Shown here one piece after another: positions 48,006-58,362 of a stretch of 64,000 bases of DNA. Each line of letters begins with the position of its first letter. Within the stretch, counting starts at the first letter, position 1. The DNA is from Lentinus brumalis. Its lineage: Eukaryota > Basidiomycota > Agaricomycetes > Polyporales > Polyporaceae. The position numbers and the translations under genes were made by a program. The DNA is taken from contig MARA01000009.1 in NCBI GenBank assembly GCA_001792895.1, positions 248,001-312,000 on the forward strand, given 5' to 3'. The notes beneath the pieces were generated by a model. That model saw only the letters and a program-made list of their open reading frames with translations. It ran no database searches and was not told where the DNA came from.

Positions 48006-48311
48006 GCGGGTCGCGGGAGTGTGCAGCTGGGAGAGGAGCGGAGGGGATGGGATGCGGACGATTTCGATGTGACGCCGCGCTAGCTTACCTGTCTCGTTCT
48101 CATTGTAAGATGCTACTCACGTCTACTTGTCTTAATGTTTTCCTCTCTCTGTTTTGTGTAATGAAATAGCATGACACGAAATGCGGCTTGATGCGTGTGT
48201 GGATGGCGTAGTTCACCCTCTGGGCTGGACGGTTGCCATGTCCGCTCCCCCAGCTTCCCATGCCCCTCACTTCGCCTCCGCGACGACCAAGGGTTTCCTG
48301 CCCTCTAGACT

Positions 48312-50112
48312 ATGCTCTCTGCCCTTGCAGCGGCCGTCGTGACCGTCTTTGCGGCTGGCTGTGCGTGGTGCTACATGAGCGAGCCTGCAGATCTAGACGC
48401 GCAGAAGTCCGCACTGGCATACATCGTCGAGAACCAGGTCACCCACGCGCGACTGCTCCCGACGCCGTCCACACACGCGTTCAGCTACCCCACGCTCGCG
48501 TTCCTCGTCTCCCTCGACGCCCTCGAAGCCCGCTCGCTCGACCTCGCCCGCGGCTGGCTCTTCGGCTATGGCGGCACCTCCTGGCGCGTCACCGGTCTGC
48601 GCAGCGCTGCGTACCTCGCCCAGGAGCGCAAGACGGCCGAGGCTGGTATCAAGGAGAAGCTGGGGCACGTCCTGGAGCAGTTCGGACACGATAGCAGGGG
48701 GGTGGGCGGGGTGTGGATGCTGACGATGCCGAGCTATATGGGGTACGAGGGCATCAACCCGCTCACGGTGTACTATTGCTACGACTCCTCGGAGGGCGGG
48801 GAGCGGTTGGTGTGGGTCGTGCTCGAGGTGCGTGCATGCGCTCTCGCGGGTTCCAGGTCGGGTCTGACGGGGCTGGTATCGCGGGGGCTCCAGATACACA
48901 ACACGTTCGGGGAGAAGCACGTCCATGTCCTGGAGACGGGCGTGGGCGAGGACGAGGACTGTCCGCCCGGGTGCGTCTTTGTGTTCACACTTCGCGTCGC
49001 GCGCATGTACTCATCTATGCCGACGGGCTGGCAGGTTCGACCACCAATGGACCTTTGCGCGCGAATTTCACGTCTCGCCGTTCAACGACCGCCTCGGGCA
49101 CTACAGGGTTTCCGTGAACGCCCCTCCCGCCCCGTCCTCGTCCTCCTCCGCACTAGCCTCCTCCCCGCCCCGGCCAAAGGTCCGCATCCACCTGCACGCC
49201 GCGTCCTCGTCCACAGACGCAAACGCTCACGCCGCTGGCTCGGTGGGCCCGCTGAAGCTCACGGCGACGCTCTTTGCGCGGCGCGCGGTCCCGCTCACGT
49301 CCGCGAACCTCCTGCGCGCGCTCGCCAGGTATCCGCTCGCGCTGTTCCTCTCGTTCGCGCGGATTCTGTACCACGCCTGGATTCTGCACTACGTGAAGCG
49401 GCTGGACGTGTTCCCGCGCCCGGACCCGAAGCCTGCGATGCGTGCATGGGGTCTTCCTCTCCCTCGCGCGGTATTGTCCTCCACAGCTGCAGAAGGAGAT
49501 GAAGATGAAGAGGCCCGGCGGCGCGCGCATGGTGGGATTGGGTGGCAGGACGAGGGCCTGCTGGAGGCGTATGCGCGGAGGGTCGTCGAGCGGTTCCTGG
49601 CGCGACGCGCTGAGGAGCTCGGGGTCGGGGTCGTGCTCGAGTCGGGCGACCCGTCGGTGCCGAGGCGGGTGTTCGTGCCGTCCTCGACGAGCCCACAGGA
49701 TCAACTTGTCATACGCTATGCGGCGCTGCGCTTCTTCCCGACGCTCCTGCTCGCTCCGTGCGCGGCGCACATGCTGTTGGTGGGGAAGGCTGAGGACCTC
49801 TTCCGGGTGAGCTCAGAGGAGCTCTTTGTGCGAGTGTTCGCTGGTGCCGCGTGGCCGAGGATGTCTTGGGTGCAATCGCTGCGTCTGTCGCTGCTCCCGA
49901 AACGGTTCGCGCGTCGTCCGAGCCAGGTGCCGCCGCGACATCCTCTGGACGAGGGATGGGGTTTCTTGAACGCTCTCGTGGTATGCCTGGTGCACACTGG
50001 GGACATTCTGGAGAAGACGGTGTTTACTGGCTTGAAGGCGCGGTTCGTACCTGGGCTTGAGCCGTGGGGACGTTGGGAGCGCGCAGCCATGTTGTTACGG
50101 GACGATCAGTAG
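48312..50112 (+). CDS. DUF1365 family protein
   Basis: Protein of unknown activity; in bacteria DUF1365 genes sit next to cyclopropane-fatty-acid-synthase-like genes, so a lipid link is an inference. ATG 48312 begins a hydrophobic signal/anchor-like N-terminus (MLSALAAAVVTVFAAGCAW). Family signatures: HAFSYPTLAFLVSLDALE, MLTMPSYMGYEGINPLTVYYCYD, the FGEKHVHVLE segment, FDHQWTFAREFHVSPFNDR and YPLALFLSFARILYHAWILH. Two clear short introns remove about 65 nt each (starting 48829 and 48971). The C-terminal third (after 49440) is less conserved and rich in Arg, with an extra 200 residues compared with bacterial members. The frame is intact to the stop at 50112. Confidence 0.85.
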
Positions 50113-50285
50113 GGACTTGCGAGTTGCGAGGACTCGGAGAACATTGGGACATCTTGGTTGCGTTCTCGGGAGGAGGGGTCATGTTGTCACCAGAGTGTAT
50201 TTCAAAGGGGCCATGTTACATTGCATTTTATTTATTCCGTCCGTATCTTTCAGTCCGTTCCAAGAAGACCTCCCGGGCCTTGCCC

Positions 50286-50838
50286 CTAGTCCGTGAACAG
50301 CCCGCCTTCCTGCTGCTTGCTCGCCGCGTGCGCATCGTTCCCCCTTCCTGCGACGCCCTTCTGCCCGTGCCGGATCTGCGTGAGCTCGTCGCGCCAGCTG
50401 AGGAATTTACGGACGAGCGCGTCCTCGTTGGAGTCTGCTCCGACGCTCTTCTCTTCTCCCTGGATCTTGGAGATGATCTCCGTGAGCGCGTGGTCGAGGC
50501 GCGAGAAGGACTCCTCGAGGACGTAGGGGTTACCGAGGAGTCCGCCCGTTGGTGTTTGATGCCCGCCGCCGGTACCGGGCACGGTCTCTGCTGGGGCAGC
50601 TGGAGAGGATGAGGGTTGAGTATGAGTGACGGACGTGAAGACTGGAGAACATTTTACATGCCTTTCGGATCAGATTGTGGGAATACCTGTCCAGGATTCT
50701 CTCGCGAGGGAGAAGGTGGAAGACCGGAGGCGTGCTGACCAGGGAACTTCGCGTCGGCTGGCCCGGTAGTAGAATCAGACGACCCTGGCCTGTACATGTG
50801 GGACCATGATACAAAGACTCACCGTCACCCATAGACAT
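50286..50838 (-). CDS. Small conserved-looking protein, unknown
   Basis: Three exons can be joined: a 16-nt first exon (MSMGD plus one base), a Gly/Pro/Ser-rich second exon, and a third with YVLEESFSRLDHALTEIISK and FLSWRDELTQIRHGQKG, which look helical and amphipathic, followed by the end EGGLFTD. I chose the acceptor ending CAGCAGAG before ACCGTGCCC because it alone keeps the frame. I do not recognise the family; a small helical adaptor or complex subunit is possible. Its 3' end is about 170 bp from the end of the DUF1365 gene (convergent). Confidence 0.6.
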
Positions 50839-51923
50839 TTCGGTTTGTTGTAGATGAAATGGCGGTTTTGGTTCGAGTGTAATTCCAAGTAGCAGCTTTG
50901 GAGGTTCGTCTGGAGGACTCGAGGAGCAATGACATCATCGTATACTGCACAGCCACAGACCCCCGCCACGCTTAGCGCTCAGCAGGAACCACTGTACCCT
51001 ACTGTTACCCTACTGTACCTCAATCTCCCTACAGTCCTCGGAAACGGAAAACCGACAGGCACAAATCTTGGAGACAGACACGACCCAAGACGTTTAAGAC
51101 GCACAAGGAGAGACGACAGCGACCCTGGACCGGACGGCTTGTCAAGCTTCAAGGTCGACGGCGACACCCTTTGAAACGGGGAGAAGGGAAGATCTATCAC
51201 TAAGGCTCCGATGCTGACTACTTACTTTCTGACATCCGTGATGACTCGAATCTGTGCCGTTCGTTCCGAGTGATAAGCATGTGGGTATAGACTCACAGAA
51301 CGTACGATGGACCTGAGCGACGCGAGAAAGACACTGGTGAAAGGAAACCGAGATCGAGAAGTAGCCTGTAGGAGGAGATGGACGAGTGCTCGACGGCATG
51401 GGTGAGGAGAAGTCGCCCGCGAAGACGCGCAGAGTGATGGAGACCTTATCTGATCGTCGTGTTGCCAATGCCAATACTCTGACTCAACCATACTCAACTG
51501 TTGAGTTGTAACTTGGGCATCGAAGTTCAACCTGAATGTTCTTCTCTAGCACTCATCCAGTCTTACCGGCTGGAGGGATGGGGAACATGAGTGCTCAGAG
51601 CTGAGAGCATCACAGCATAGATGCGATTTCATAGCCTCCCCGAACCGCGGGCGACACGTTCACGGAGCGCACGCACTCATATTTGGTGAGTACACAGCCA
51701 GCGTGCGAGCTCCCGCGCAGACCGAGGGGTGCAATCACGAACTTGCCAACTGTCTGACAGTGTCTGACGCCTGTTACAACAGCCTGCGGTCAGGTGGGCA
51801 AGCAGCCGGCATTGCTGAGATAACATCAACATTTCTCAAGATCCCGACCTTGCCTCTTCCACGCGTACAGCGCGCTGGATCCACACGGCGGTTGCTCCAC
51901 TACCAGCACCTAGGGTAAGTCGT
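50839..51923. other. Intergenic; no gene recognised
   Basis: Promoter space of two diverging genes (the small protein on minus, the F-box gene on plus). A minus-strand frame near 51142-51530 has no support. Confidence 0.4.
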
Positions 51924-51971
51924 ATGCCTCCTCTAGGCATTGCAGACCTTGCTTACCGCGGTGGATGTAGA

Positions 51972-53370
51972 ATGACTCCGGCTGGCACCGCTTCTCGACG
52001 GGTGATTGGCACGCGTAACACGCATACCCAGGCCCAGGCACCGCACCCGCAGGCCTTGCCCATAGAGCTCATCTTCGCTATCCTCGAGGATGCACAATAT
52101 GACGACCTCGTTCCGAAGTACAAGTGGATCAAGAACTACGCCTTAGTCTGCAGCGCATGGAGCAGCTACGCCCAACAGTTGCTCTACACTTCCGTCGCCA
52201 TCCACAAGGGCGCCGACCAGTGTAAAGCATTCATAAACGCGCTTGCTGCGGCGAGGAACCGGGATGTCGAGCATGCCATGGCCCTCGGAGCATCTGTGCG
52301 CATGCTCTCGATGTCCCTCGACCACCAGGACATATACGCGGACGTCCTGGACCTATGTCCGAATCTGCGCGAGCTGCACCTCGTTCTCTACCACGCGTGC
52401 TTCCGTCCCGAGGTCCTCAAGAGATTCGCGCACGCACCTCCCGTTCGGGCAATGCGCGTACGGACGTACCATTACATGCCGCTCTTCCAACTGCTGCGAG
52501 CCTTCGTGCACCTGCAGTTCCTCGAGGTCGACTGCAGCAGCGTGCGAGATGTCACCATGGAACTCCCACCCTCTCCTCCTCCCGCATGGGGCCTCATTGA
52601 GCTGCGCTACCACAGCCTGCGGCGCGCGACGCACATCTTCGTCAACTGGGCCCTCTCGGGAACCGCGCGCTCGACGATAGAAGTTCTCCGTGTCACCTGC
52701 CCGTCATTCACCGTCACTGAGCTCACGAACTTGGGAATCGCCGCGAACCTCAAGTCCATCGTCTTGCACCACTTGTGGGAGACGGACGATTTATCCACGT
52801 TCAAGAGCCTCCGCGAGCTTGCGCTGCTCTACCCATGCGTTCCCACTGCTCCTTCGCCTACGTTTCGCACGCTTCCTGTCGGTGTCCGGCATCTCTCTAT
52901 ACATGCACTGGGAGGCCGGGATGCTGCGCAAGGGATGATGGCGGCACTATCGGGGTATCAGGAGCGTTCCGGGGGTTCGTTGCGGGTCCTCACCTATCAC
53001 CGACGGTCCGAGAGCACCGCAGACTTGCTGTTTGACGCAGAAGCGCTGTATACGTTCTGCCTCCAGCGAGGTATCGAGTTCCGACTCATGGATCCTCCCT
53101 TCGGTTACTATGCGGGAGAGGTGAGTGACATGGTCTCAATATTGGCGATCAACGGCTTAAATCCCTACTGCTTCGTAGCGCATCCCACTCGAGCTATTCA
53201 GCTCGTATCCTCAAGACGTTCCATTATCTTCTCGTCGGAAGAAGCTGACCGAAGAAGCGCTCCCTTGGAGAGTAAGACGGGAAGCGTCATTGGCACGGAG
53301 GTTTGTGAATGCAGCAGGCAGGGCACTTAGCGGAAGCACGGTCCCAGCCGTGGCATTGGCTAGACCATGA
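51972..53370 (+). CDS. F-box-like protein
   Basis: Likely substrate-recognition subunit of an SCF ubiquitin ligase. Near the N-terminus PHPQALPIELIFAILEDAQYDD ... YALVCSAWSSYAQQLLYTSV is a standard F-box (LP-x-E-LI...VC-x-W). The remainder contains leucine-rich-repeat-like segments (CPNLRELHLVLYHACF, HLQFLEVDC, LKSIVLHHLW, FKSLRELALLYPCV). Start: ATG 51924 is also in frame, but GTAAGT...TGTAG surrounds 51915-51970 like an intron, so ATG 51972 after splicing is preferred. At the 3' end GTGAGT at 53120 and TAG near 53178 look like an intron; with it the protein ends at 53370, without it at 53330. F-box/LRR genes of this type are a large variable family in Agaricomycetes. Confidence 0.75.
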
Positions 53371-54231
53371 GTGGTGTGTAGCGAATCCGAAGGCTCCTTA
53401 GTCCAATTGCGCCCCGATATAGCTTCAGGTTCGACACAAACCCTCCTTCATACTGACTGACGCACAATAGAGAGCTTGTATCATCGCTCGGGGAAGACGG
53501 TCACGGAAGTCTGTCGAGACGGTTGTAGCGACACGTGTGCCGTTCAGGCTGGAGTTGAACATATCTGTGTACGCCCGTCATACCGTCAGAGCCCTGGACT
53601 CCTGCGATACATGTGGCACTAGGATCGATATGGCATGAGGAGTACTAGTAAGTACTACATATCAGCAGCTACTGCAGTGGGCGCTAGCTCGCGCGCACGG
53701 CCCCGGCCCCACCGTGACCTGGCCCAACTCACGGCGTACCTGAAGAGCGCAAACTTGGCTTCCTACTCAACACCCACATCGCCGCCCAGGCACTTCGTCC
53801 ATCTTCTTGAGCCGCAGATACGCCCAGGAAGAGTTCTGCTGCAAAGCACCCTATTTTTTCAGCGGTGAGAACCGGCGCTCAGCCTTACTAGTCCGATCAG
53901 CCAGGCATTGTGGCAGTTCATCGAAGTTGCTGGCGCGACGTGTAGACTCTGGTCTCTCGGGCATAGGATGCCGTATTGTTCTAGGTATCGCTACTGTCAG
54001 AGCATGAGCTTCAAGGAGCCTTGGCTTGCTAGCGTTTGGGGTAAGTGAACGAAACGCCGACCCGCAACTGCCACCACCAGGACCTTTGGAGCTTGGCACG
54101 GGCGTTCAAGGTGGTGTATTGTTTTCCAATACTCATCCCGGATGCTGATAGCTCTTCGTGCTGTGCAGTGACCCACCAGAAATCTTCAAGGCATCCGAGC
54201 TTGTATCGCAAGATGCTAAAGCCACCGACGT
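53371..54231. other. Intergenic; no gene recognised
   Basis: Sequence between the F-box gene and the SINE insertion. No recognisable gene or RNA. Confidence 0.4.
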
Positions 54232-54247
54232 CGGCGTCTTACTACTT
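54232..54247. repeat. Target-site duplication of the SINE, left copy
   Basis: CGGCGTCTTACTACTT, repeated exactly at 54688-54703. It abuts the T run (poly(A) on the minus strand) of the SINE. Confidence 0.85.
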
Positions 54248-54687
54248 TTTTTTTTTTTTTTTTTGGAGGAGCGCATGTATACGCCTTTAGTCGCTATCGT
54301 CCCGTAGGCACATCAAGCACTCGGACCCCGAGCGGGAATCAGGCACGCTGGACTGTAATCTCATAGATATGAGATATACAGGATTACTGGTGAAGTCATG
54401 CGAGGGGTTTAAACCTCGTAGTATTCGAACACCACCCAAGGAGGAAATGCGTTTACGCACACTTCCAGAGCCTCGGGTGCAGCCGTGCTCTGGAAGTAGT
54501 GTGGGACTCATCCGGCGTGATCCGACCGGAAATACCCACTAAAACCCCCTAGCGGTAATTAGGACGGCTAAGTCCTGGGACGGGATCGAACCCTCAGTTC
54601 TGCACACGGGATCGAACCCTCAGTTCTGCACACTGGTCTGAGGGTTTTTATCGACAGGTCGGTGGTACCGCTACTCCACCGCCGCCC
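54248..54687 (-). mobile_element. tRNA-derived SINE, minus strand
   Basis: About 440 bp flanked by an exact 15-16 bp target-site duplication. Read on the minus strand it starts with GGGGCGGCGGTGGAGTAGCGG, a tRNA-like head with an A-box-like TAGCGGTACCACCGA, followed by the pol III B box GGTTCGATCCC (present twice, 26 bp apart). The body includes a perfect 11-bp hairpin (ACTTCCAGAGC/GCTCTGGAAGT at 54461-54471 and 54487-54497). It ends ATGCGCTCCTCC followed by about 19 A residues. The head does not fold as a complete tRNA, so it is not a functional tRNA gene. The 3' tail nearly equals that of the LINE in this window (ATGCGCTCCACC then A-run). Confidence 0.85.
54581..54632 (-). repeat. 26-bp tandem duplication covering the SINE B box
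   Basis: CGGGATCGAACCCTCAGTTC plus TGCACA is present twice head to tail (54581-54606 and 54607-54632), giving the element two internal B boxes. Confidence 0.9.
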
Positions 54688-54703
54688 CGGCGTCTTACTA
54701 CTT
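54688..54703. repeat. Target-site duplication of the SINE, right copy
   Basis: CGGCGTCTTACTACTT, identical to 54232-54247, next to the tRNA-like head. Confidence 0.85.
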
Positions 54704-55102
54704 ATACACCCACAAACACCCTCAAGTATGGTGATACTCTCACAGCGCCGAAGGCCCTGAACAGCCCTAAACGCGGTGCATGCAGCTTCGAACGACCCAC
54801 ATGATAGATCCTTTCCCTTGCCGCCATGCGCTCGCTCGGTGTGGTATGAGGTGAGATCTTCCCAATCTGATATTGAATTGTACGCTCCCACTAGTGGGTC
54901 TTCGAAGCTTCAAGTCCGTGCGCTGAAACGTCATCATCTTGCAGAATGCTTGCGAGAAAGCCCGCCGGCATCGCATGTGGTTGTGACTTCTTCCCCTGGG
55001 GCTGCTTATAATGTCTGAACACTCGCTGTCACTCTGCGGACCTCCAGGTCACTTCGTCCGTCAACAAGTAACGAAGTATCAAACGCTTCCACTGACCTTC
55101 TC

Positions 55103-57340
55103 ATGGATTCCTCCACCACCAGTGCCACCACGGCGGCGATTCCGTTGGTCGCCAGCATGGAGGAACTACAATCGCTGCTGTACAAGACCGATGGCGCGAT
55201 GCTGCTCGCAGGGTTCGTCAGCACGATGTAAGCTCTCCTCGTATCCTCTCATATTGACCTAAGTATTGATCTTCCTCCAGGCTCTACGGGGTTATCCTAC
55301 ACCAAGCATACCGATACATGCGAATCTTCACGAAGGACGTATTGTTCATTCGCTTGCTGGTAAGCTGCGAAGCTATTGCTGCAATCGCGGGCCTTACTGA
55401 TACATGTCATATCAGGTTTTTGTAGTCCTGTACGTCTAACGTTGCCGTTAGCGCAGGACACCAACTCGTTCTAAGCTATGAGCTGTCTTTCCAGCGCCAT
55501 TGAAACGTTGTATACGGCGTCCCTCATTCACTACTGGTGAACCCTGTCTCCGCACATAGAGCATGCGTGGAACTCAATGGAATCGGATTCATCAGCTACT
55601 ATGACTTCGTCATCAACTACGCGAAACCCATCCAGATTTTCGAGCACATTTCTTGGTGAGCGATGCTTGAGCGTCCTCTGGTGCTAGGCTAACCACTGGA
55701 TTAGGTCCGGCAACGCGAGTGACCGCAGTCCCATCCGTTATGTTGACTTTACTGATGCACCTTCCGTGTCCATCTAGTTGTTGCCCTTACTCGGCGTATG
55801 TTTCTTTGCCTGGTCCGACCCTCTCAGTTGACTCACGACCGGGGTTTTCAGATCATAGGGAGTAGCGTTACACATATGTATGTCGTTCTCGATTGCTGTC
55901 GAGCTGGCGTGCGTACTCACCAGAAGTCGCATAGCTTCTTCGTCCGACGTGTCTCCATGTGTACGTACCGCAACGCCTCAAATCCGCTCTTAATGATCTC
56001 GGCTCACTTTTCTCACCCTCGTACCAGTGGGTACCTACCACAAATGGCTCGCGGTCCTCGCCGTACGTAGAACAACAAGCGTACTTGCGACCCTGACTCT
56101 GACGTGACTCCGCCATCACAGGTCCTCTTCCACGTCGTGCAGAACAGTAAGTATGGCAGTCAGTAGACACCGCGGTAGCTGACATAGACTTCGCTACCCG
56201 ATAGCATCCGGACTAAGTGCGTATCAAACTCAAGACATCTATCGAGGCAATTGCTAACCCGTTCATGAAGTCATCACAGCTCGGGGGTACGTCAGGGCCC
56301 TGAAGTGCTACACAACTGCTCGCTGATACTTCGACGAAGCTTCATCCACCACAATGCTGAAGCATATACAACCCAGAAAGTTAGTCTTGACAATGCCATG
56401 GGGGCGCACATGCTAATACTGAGACTTCGCAGACTCTCGAGGGACTGTGTATAGGTTTTGCGGTCTTGGCCGACATGTCAATAACGGGCGCGCTGCTAGG
56501 CGTCTTGTACAAGGGACGCGCGAAGCAGAGAAGGTGCGTGTTCACTGGCTGTCCGGTGTCTGACCACCGTGTTTCTGACGAGATCGTCCAGGGACCGACC
56601 GCTTTGGGACATCATCACGACCTACTTCATCAACACCGGTGAGTCACCCTGCTCGTTAGTACTCTGAAATTGCTAAACTATTCAATGTAGGTTCGTTGGT
56701 ATTGTACGTACTTCTTGCGGCACTTCCCGACCCAGCCACTGACTTGCCCAGAATCCTCGACATCGTGAGCCTTGTCCTGGTATGGCGACTCATGCAATTT
56801 CACGTGCGGTACTGCTCTCAACACCTCACATTTCAGGCGCTGGCCACAGAAGGTAACCTGTACTGGGCAGCCGTCAACACTGTCAACACGAGAAGTATGC
56901 CCTCCCTTACGTCTTGCCTGACCATTGGCTCACCCTGTCACTGCTCGCAGTCTACTCTACCACGCTGTTGAGCGTGTAAGTGATTCTCAGTCTCATTCGG
57001 CTGAAGGCCCCTCCCTTCTGATACCGCGGCTGGGACATCTCTTCTAGGTTGAACTCCCGCAACACGGAAGCGGCAGATGGCATCGAAATCTACAGCGGCG
57101 GCCCACTCCGCTCCATCGCCCGAGCGCGACGCCTCGCGGCCATACAGCAGTGGAATGTCCCAGAGGTGCGCACGCTCTGCGAGCCGTCTGAAAACCCATG
57201 TGTTCTGATGCTCCCTCTGCGTGTGCGGATTGCAGGAGCCCGATCCGACCCCGGCGGAGATAAAGATCAACGTGCACACGGAGAACGAAGGGGACAGCAC
57301 GATGTCGCGAGACGAGGGTCGCAAGGAAGCGATGATTTGA
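55103..57340 (+). CDS. DUF6534 seven-helix membrane protein
   Basis: Integral membrane protein of a family greatly expanded in Agaricomycetes; function unknown. ATG 55103 gives MDSSTTSATTAAIPLVASME. Exons carry the expected helices: LYGVILHQAYRYMRIF, AIETLYTASLIHY, FFVRRVSM, LCIGFAVLADMSITGALLGV, SRDRPLWDIITTYFINTGSL, VLYVLLAALPDPATDLPRIL, ALATEGNLYWAAVNTVNTR and YSTTLLSVLNSRN. The 'TTYFINTG...LNSRN' region is the DUF6534 signature. The tail is soluble and acidic (EPDPTPAEIKINVHTENE) and ends at 57340. There are ten or more short introns; exon borders between 55420 and 56400 are only partly resolved, so internal damage there cannot be excluded. Confidence 0.75.
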
Positions 57341-58362
57341 AAAAAGAGAACGATGCTACGATGCTACGGCTGCCTCTGTTGACCCGCCCTTCTGTTTGCT
57401 TTCCACTCACCTATACTATTATTGTTCATCAGTAGCTGCGCGCCGGCAGTCGTGGTGAAAGCTGGCACGAAGACAAGTTCAGAAGCTCGCTGTTCAACGT
57501 CGAGTACTGCCATATTCATGGGACAGCGTAGGCGTGTGTGTTCTATCATCAAGGAGGGCGTGGCATGGCAGTACTTGAGTCTTGCTAGGCTTCTGAAGAC
57601 ACCACACGGTCGATACTCTTCCGCGATAGCTCGAGTCTCGCTTTCACTCAAATCTTGACTTGACCCCCGGCCGTTGACCACGCGCTAGTCATCATCCAGG
57701 ATACGCATGGCATTGAGCAAGATCGGCCCCCAGTTGAACTCACAAGGACTTAACAGGCTCAGCCTGAGGCATTTGTGACTAGCTGTCGAACAGTGGCGAT
57801 GCCATGACATTTTACTGAATCACCAGACAGTGGACACGCTGCAGCGATGCCGCCATCCGAGTCGCATCCTCAGGAGACCCGGTAAACCAGCCCATCGTGA
57901 GTGTCCAATTGCATATACCTTCTACAGTGCTGACGAGTCACGACACTACATTATGCCTACACAGTCCGCCTCGAAATCCTTCTCCTCGAGGCCTACCTGA
58001 CATCCTGATGTCACCGAGTTCTCGTCACCGATTGCGGCTCGGAATGTCTCCTCGTGCTCCGTCGGGGAAACGGTCACCTAACGAGAGTACACGTTAGTGT
58101 GAGACGAAGGGCTGTCGCATATGGTATGTCTGAGCCGAGGATACCGATACCTATATCAAGCCGTAGACACCCATCGGAGGCGCCGCAATGTGGTAGAGGC
58201 CTGTAGAGAAGTGAGTCAACATTGACAGACGTCTGTGGGCACCAGTAGACGGCTACTAGGGTCTACCATGGGCTACGTACCAAGTACTGTCGTCCCAAAT
58301 CAAGTAGTGATGTGCGAGTTAATTGATAGTCAACGCGAAGTGATTGAAGGCCTGCTGCATTC
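57341..58362. other. Intergenic; no gene recognised
   Basis: Lies between the DUF6534 gene and the 3' end of the transposase. I searched for a copy of the 42-base inverted-repeat arm found at 63263-63350 as the other transposon end and saw none; only an 11-base match (CAGTGGCGATG near 57790) occurs. Confidence 0.4.

Noticed and set aside
54600..54690. tRNA gene on the minus strand
   Set aside because: It has a B box and an A-box-like start, but no complete cloverleaf. It sits inside a unit with a target-site duplication and A tail, so it is the SINE head.
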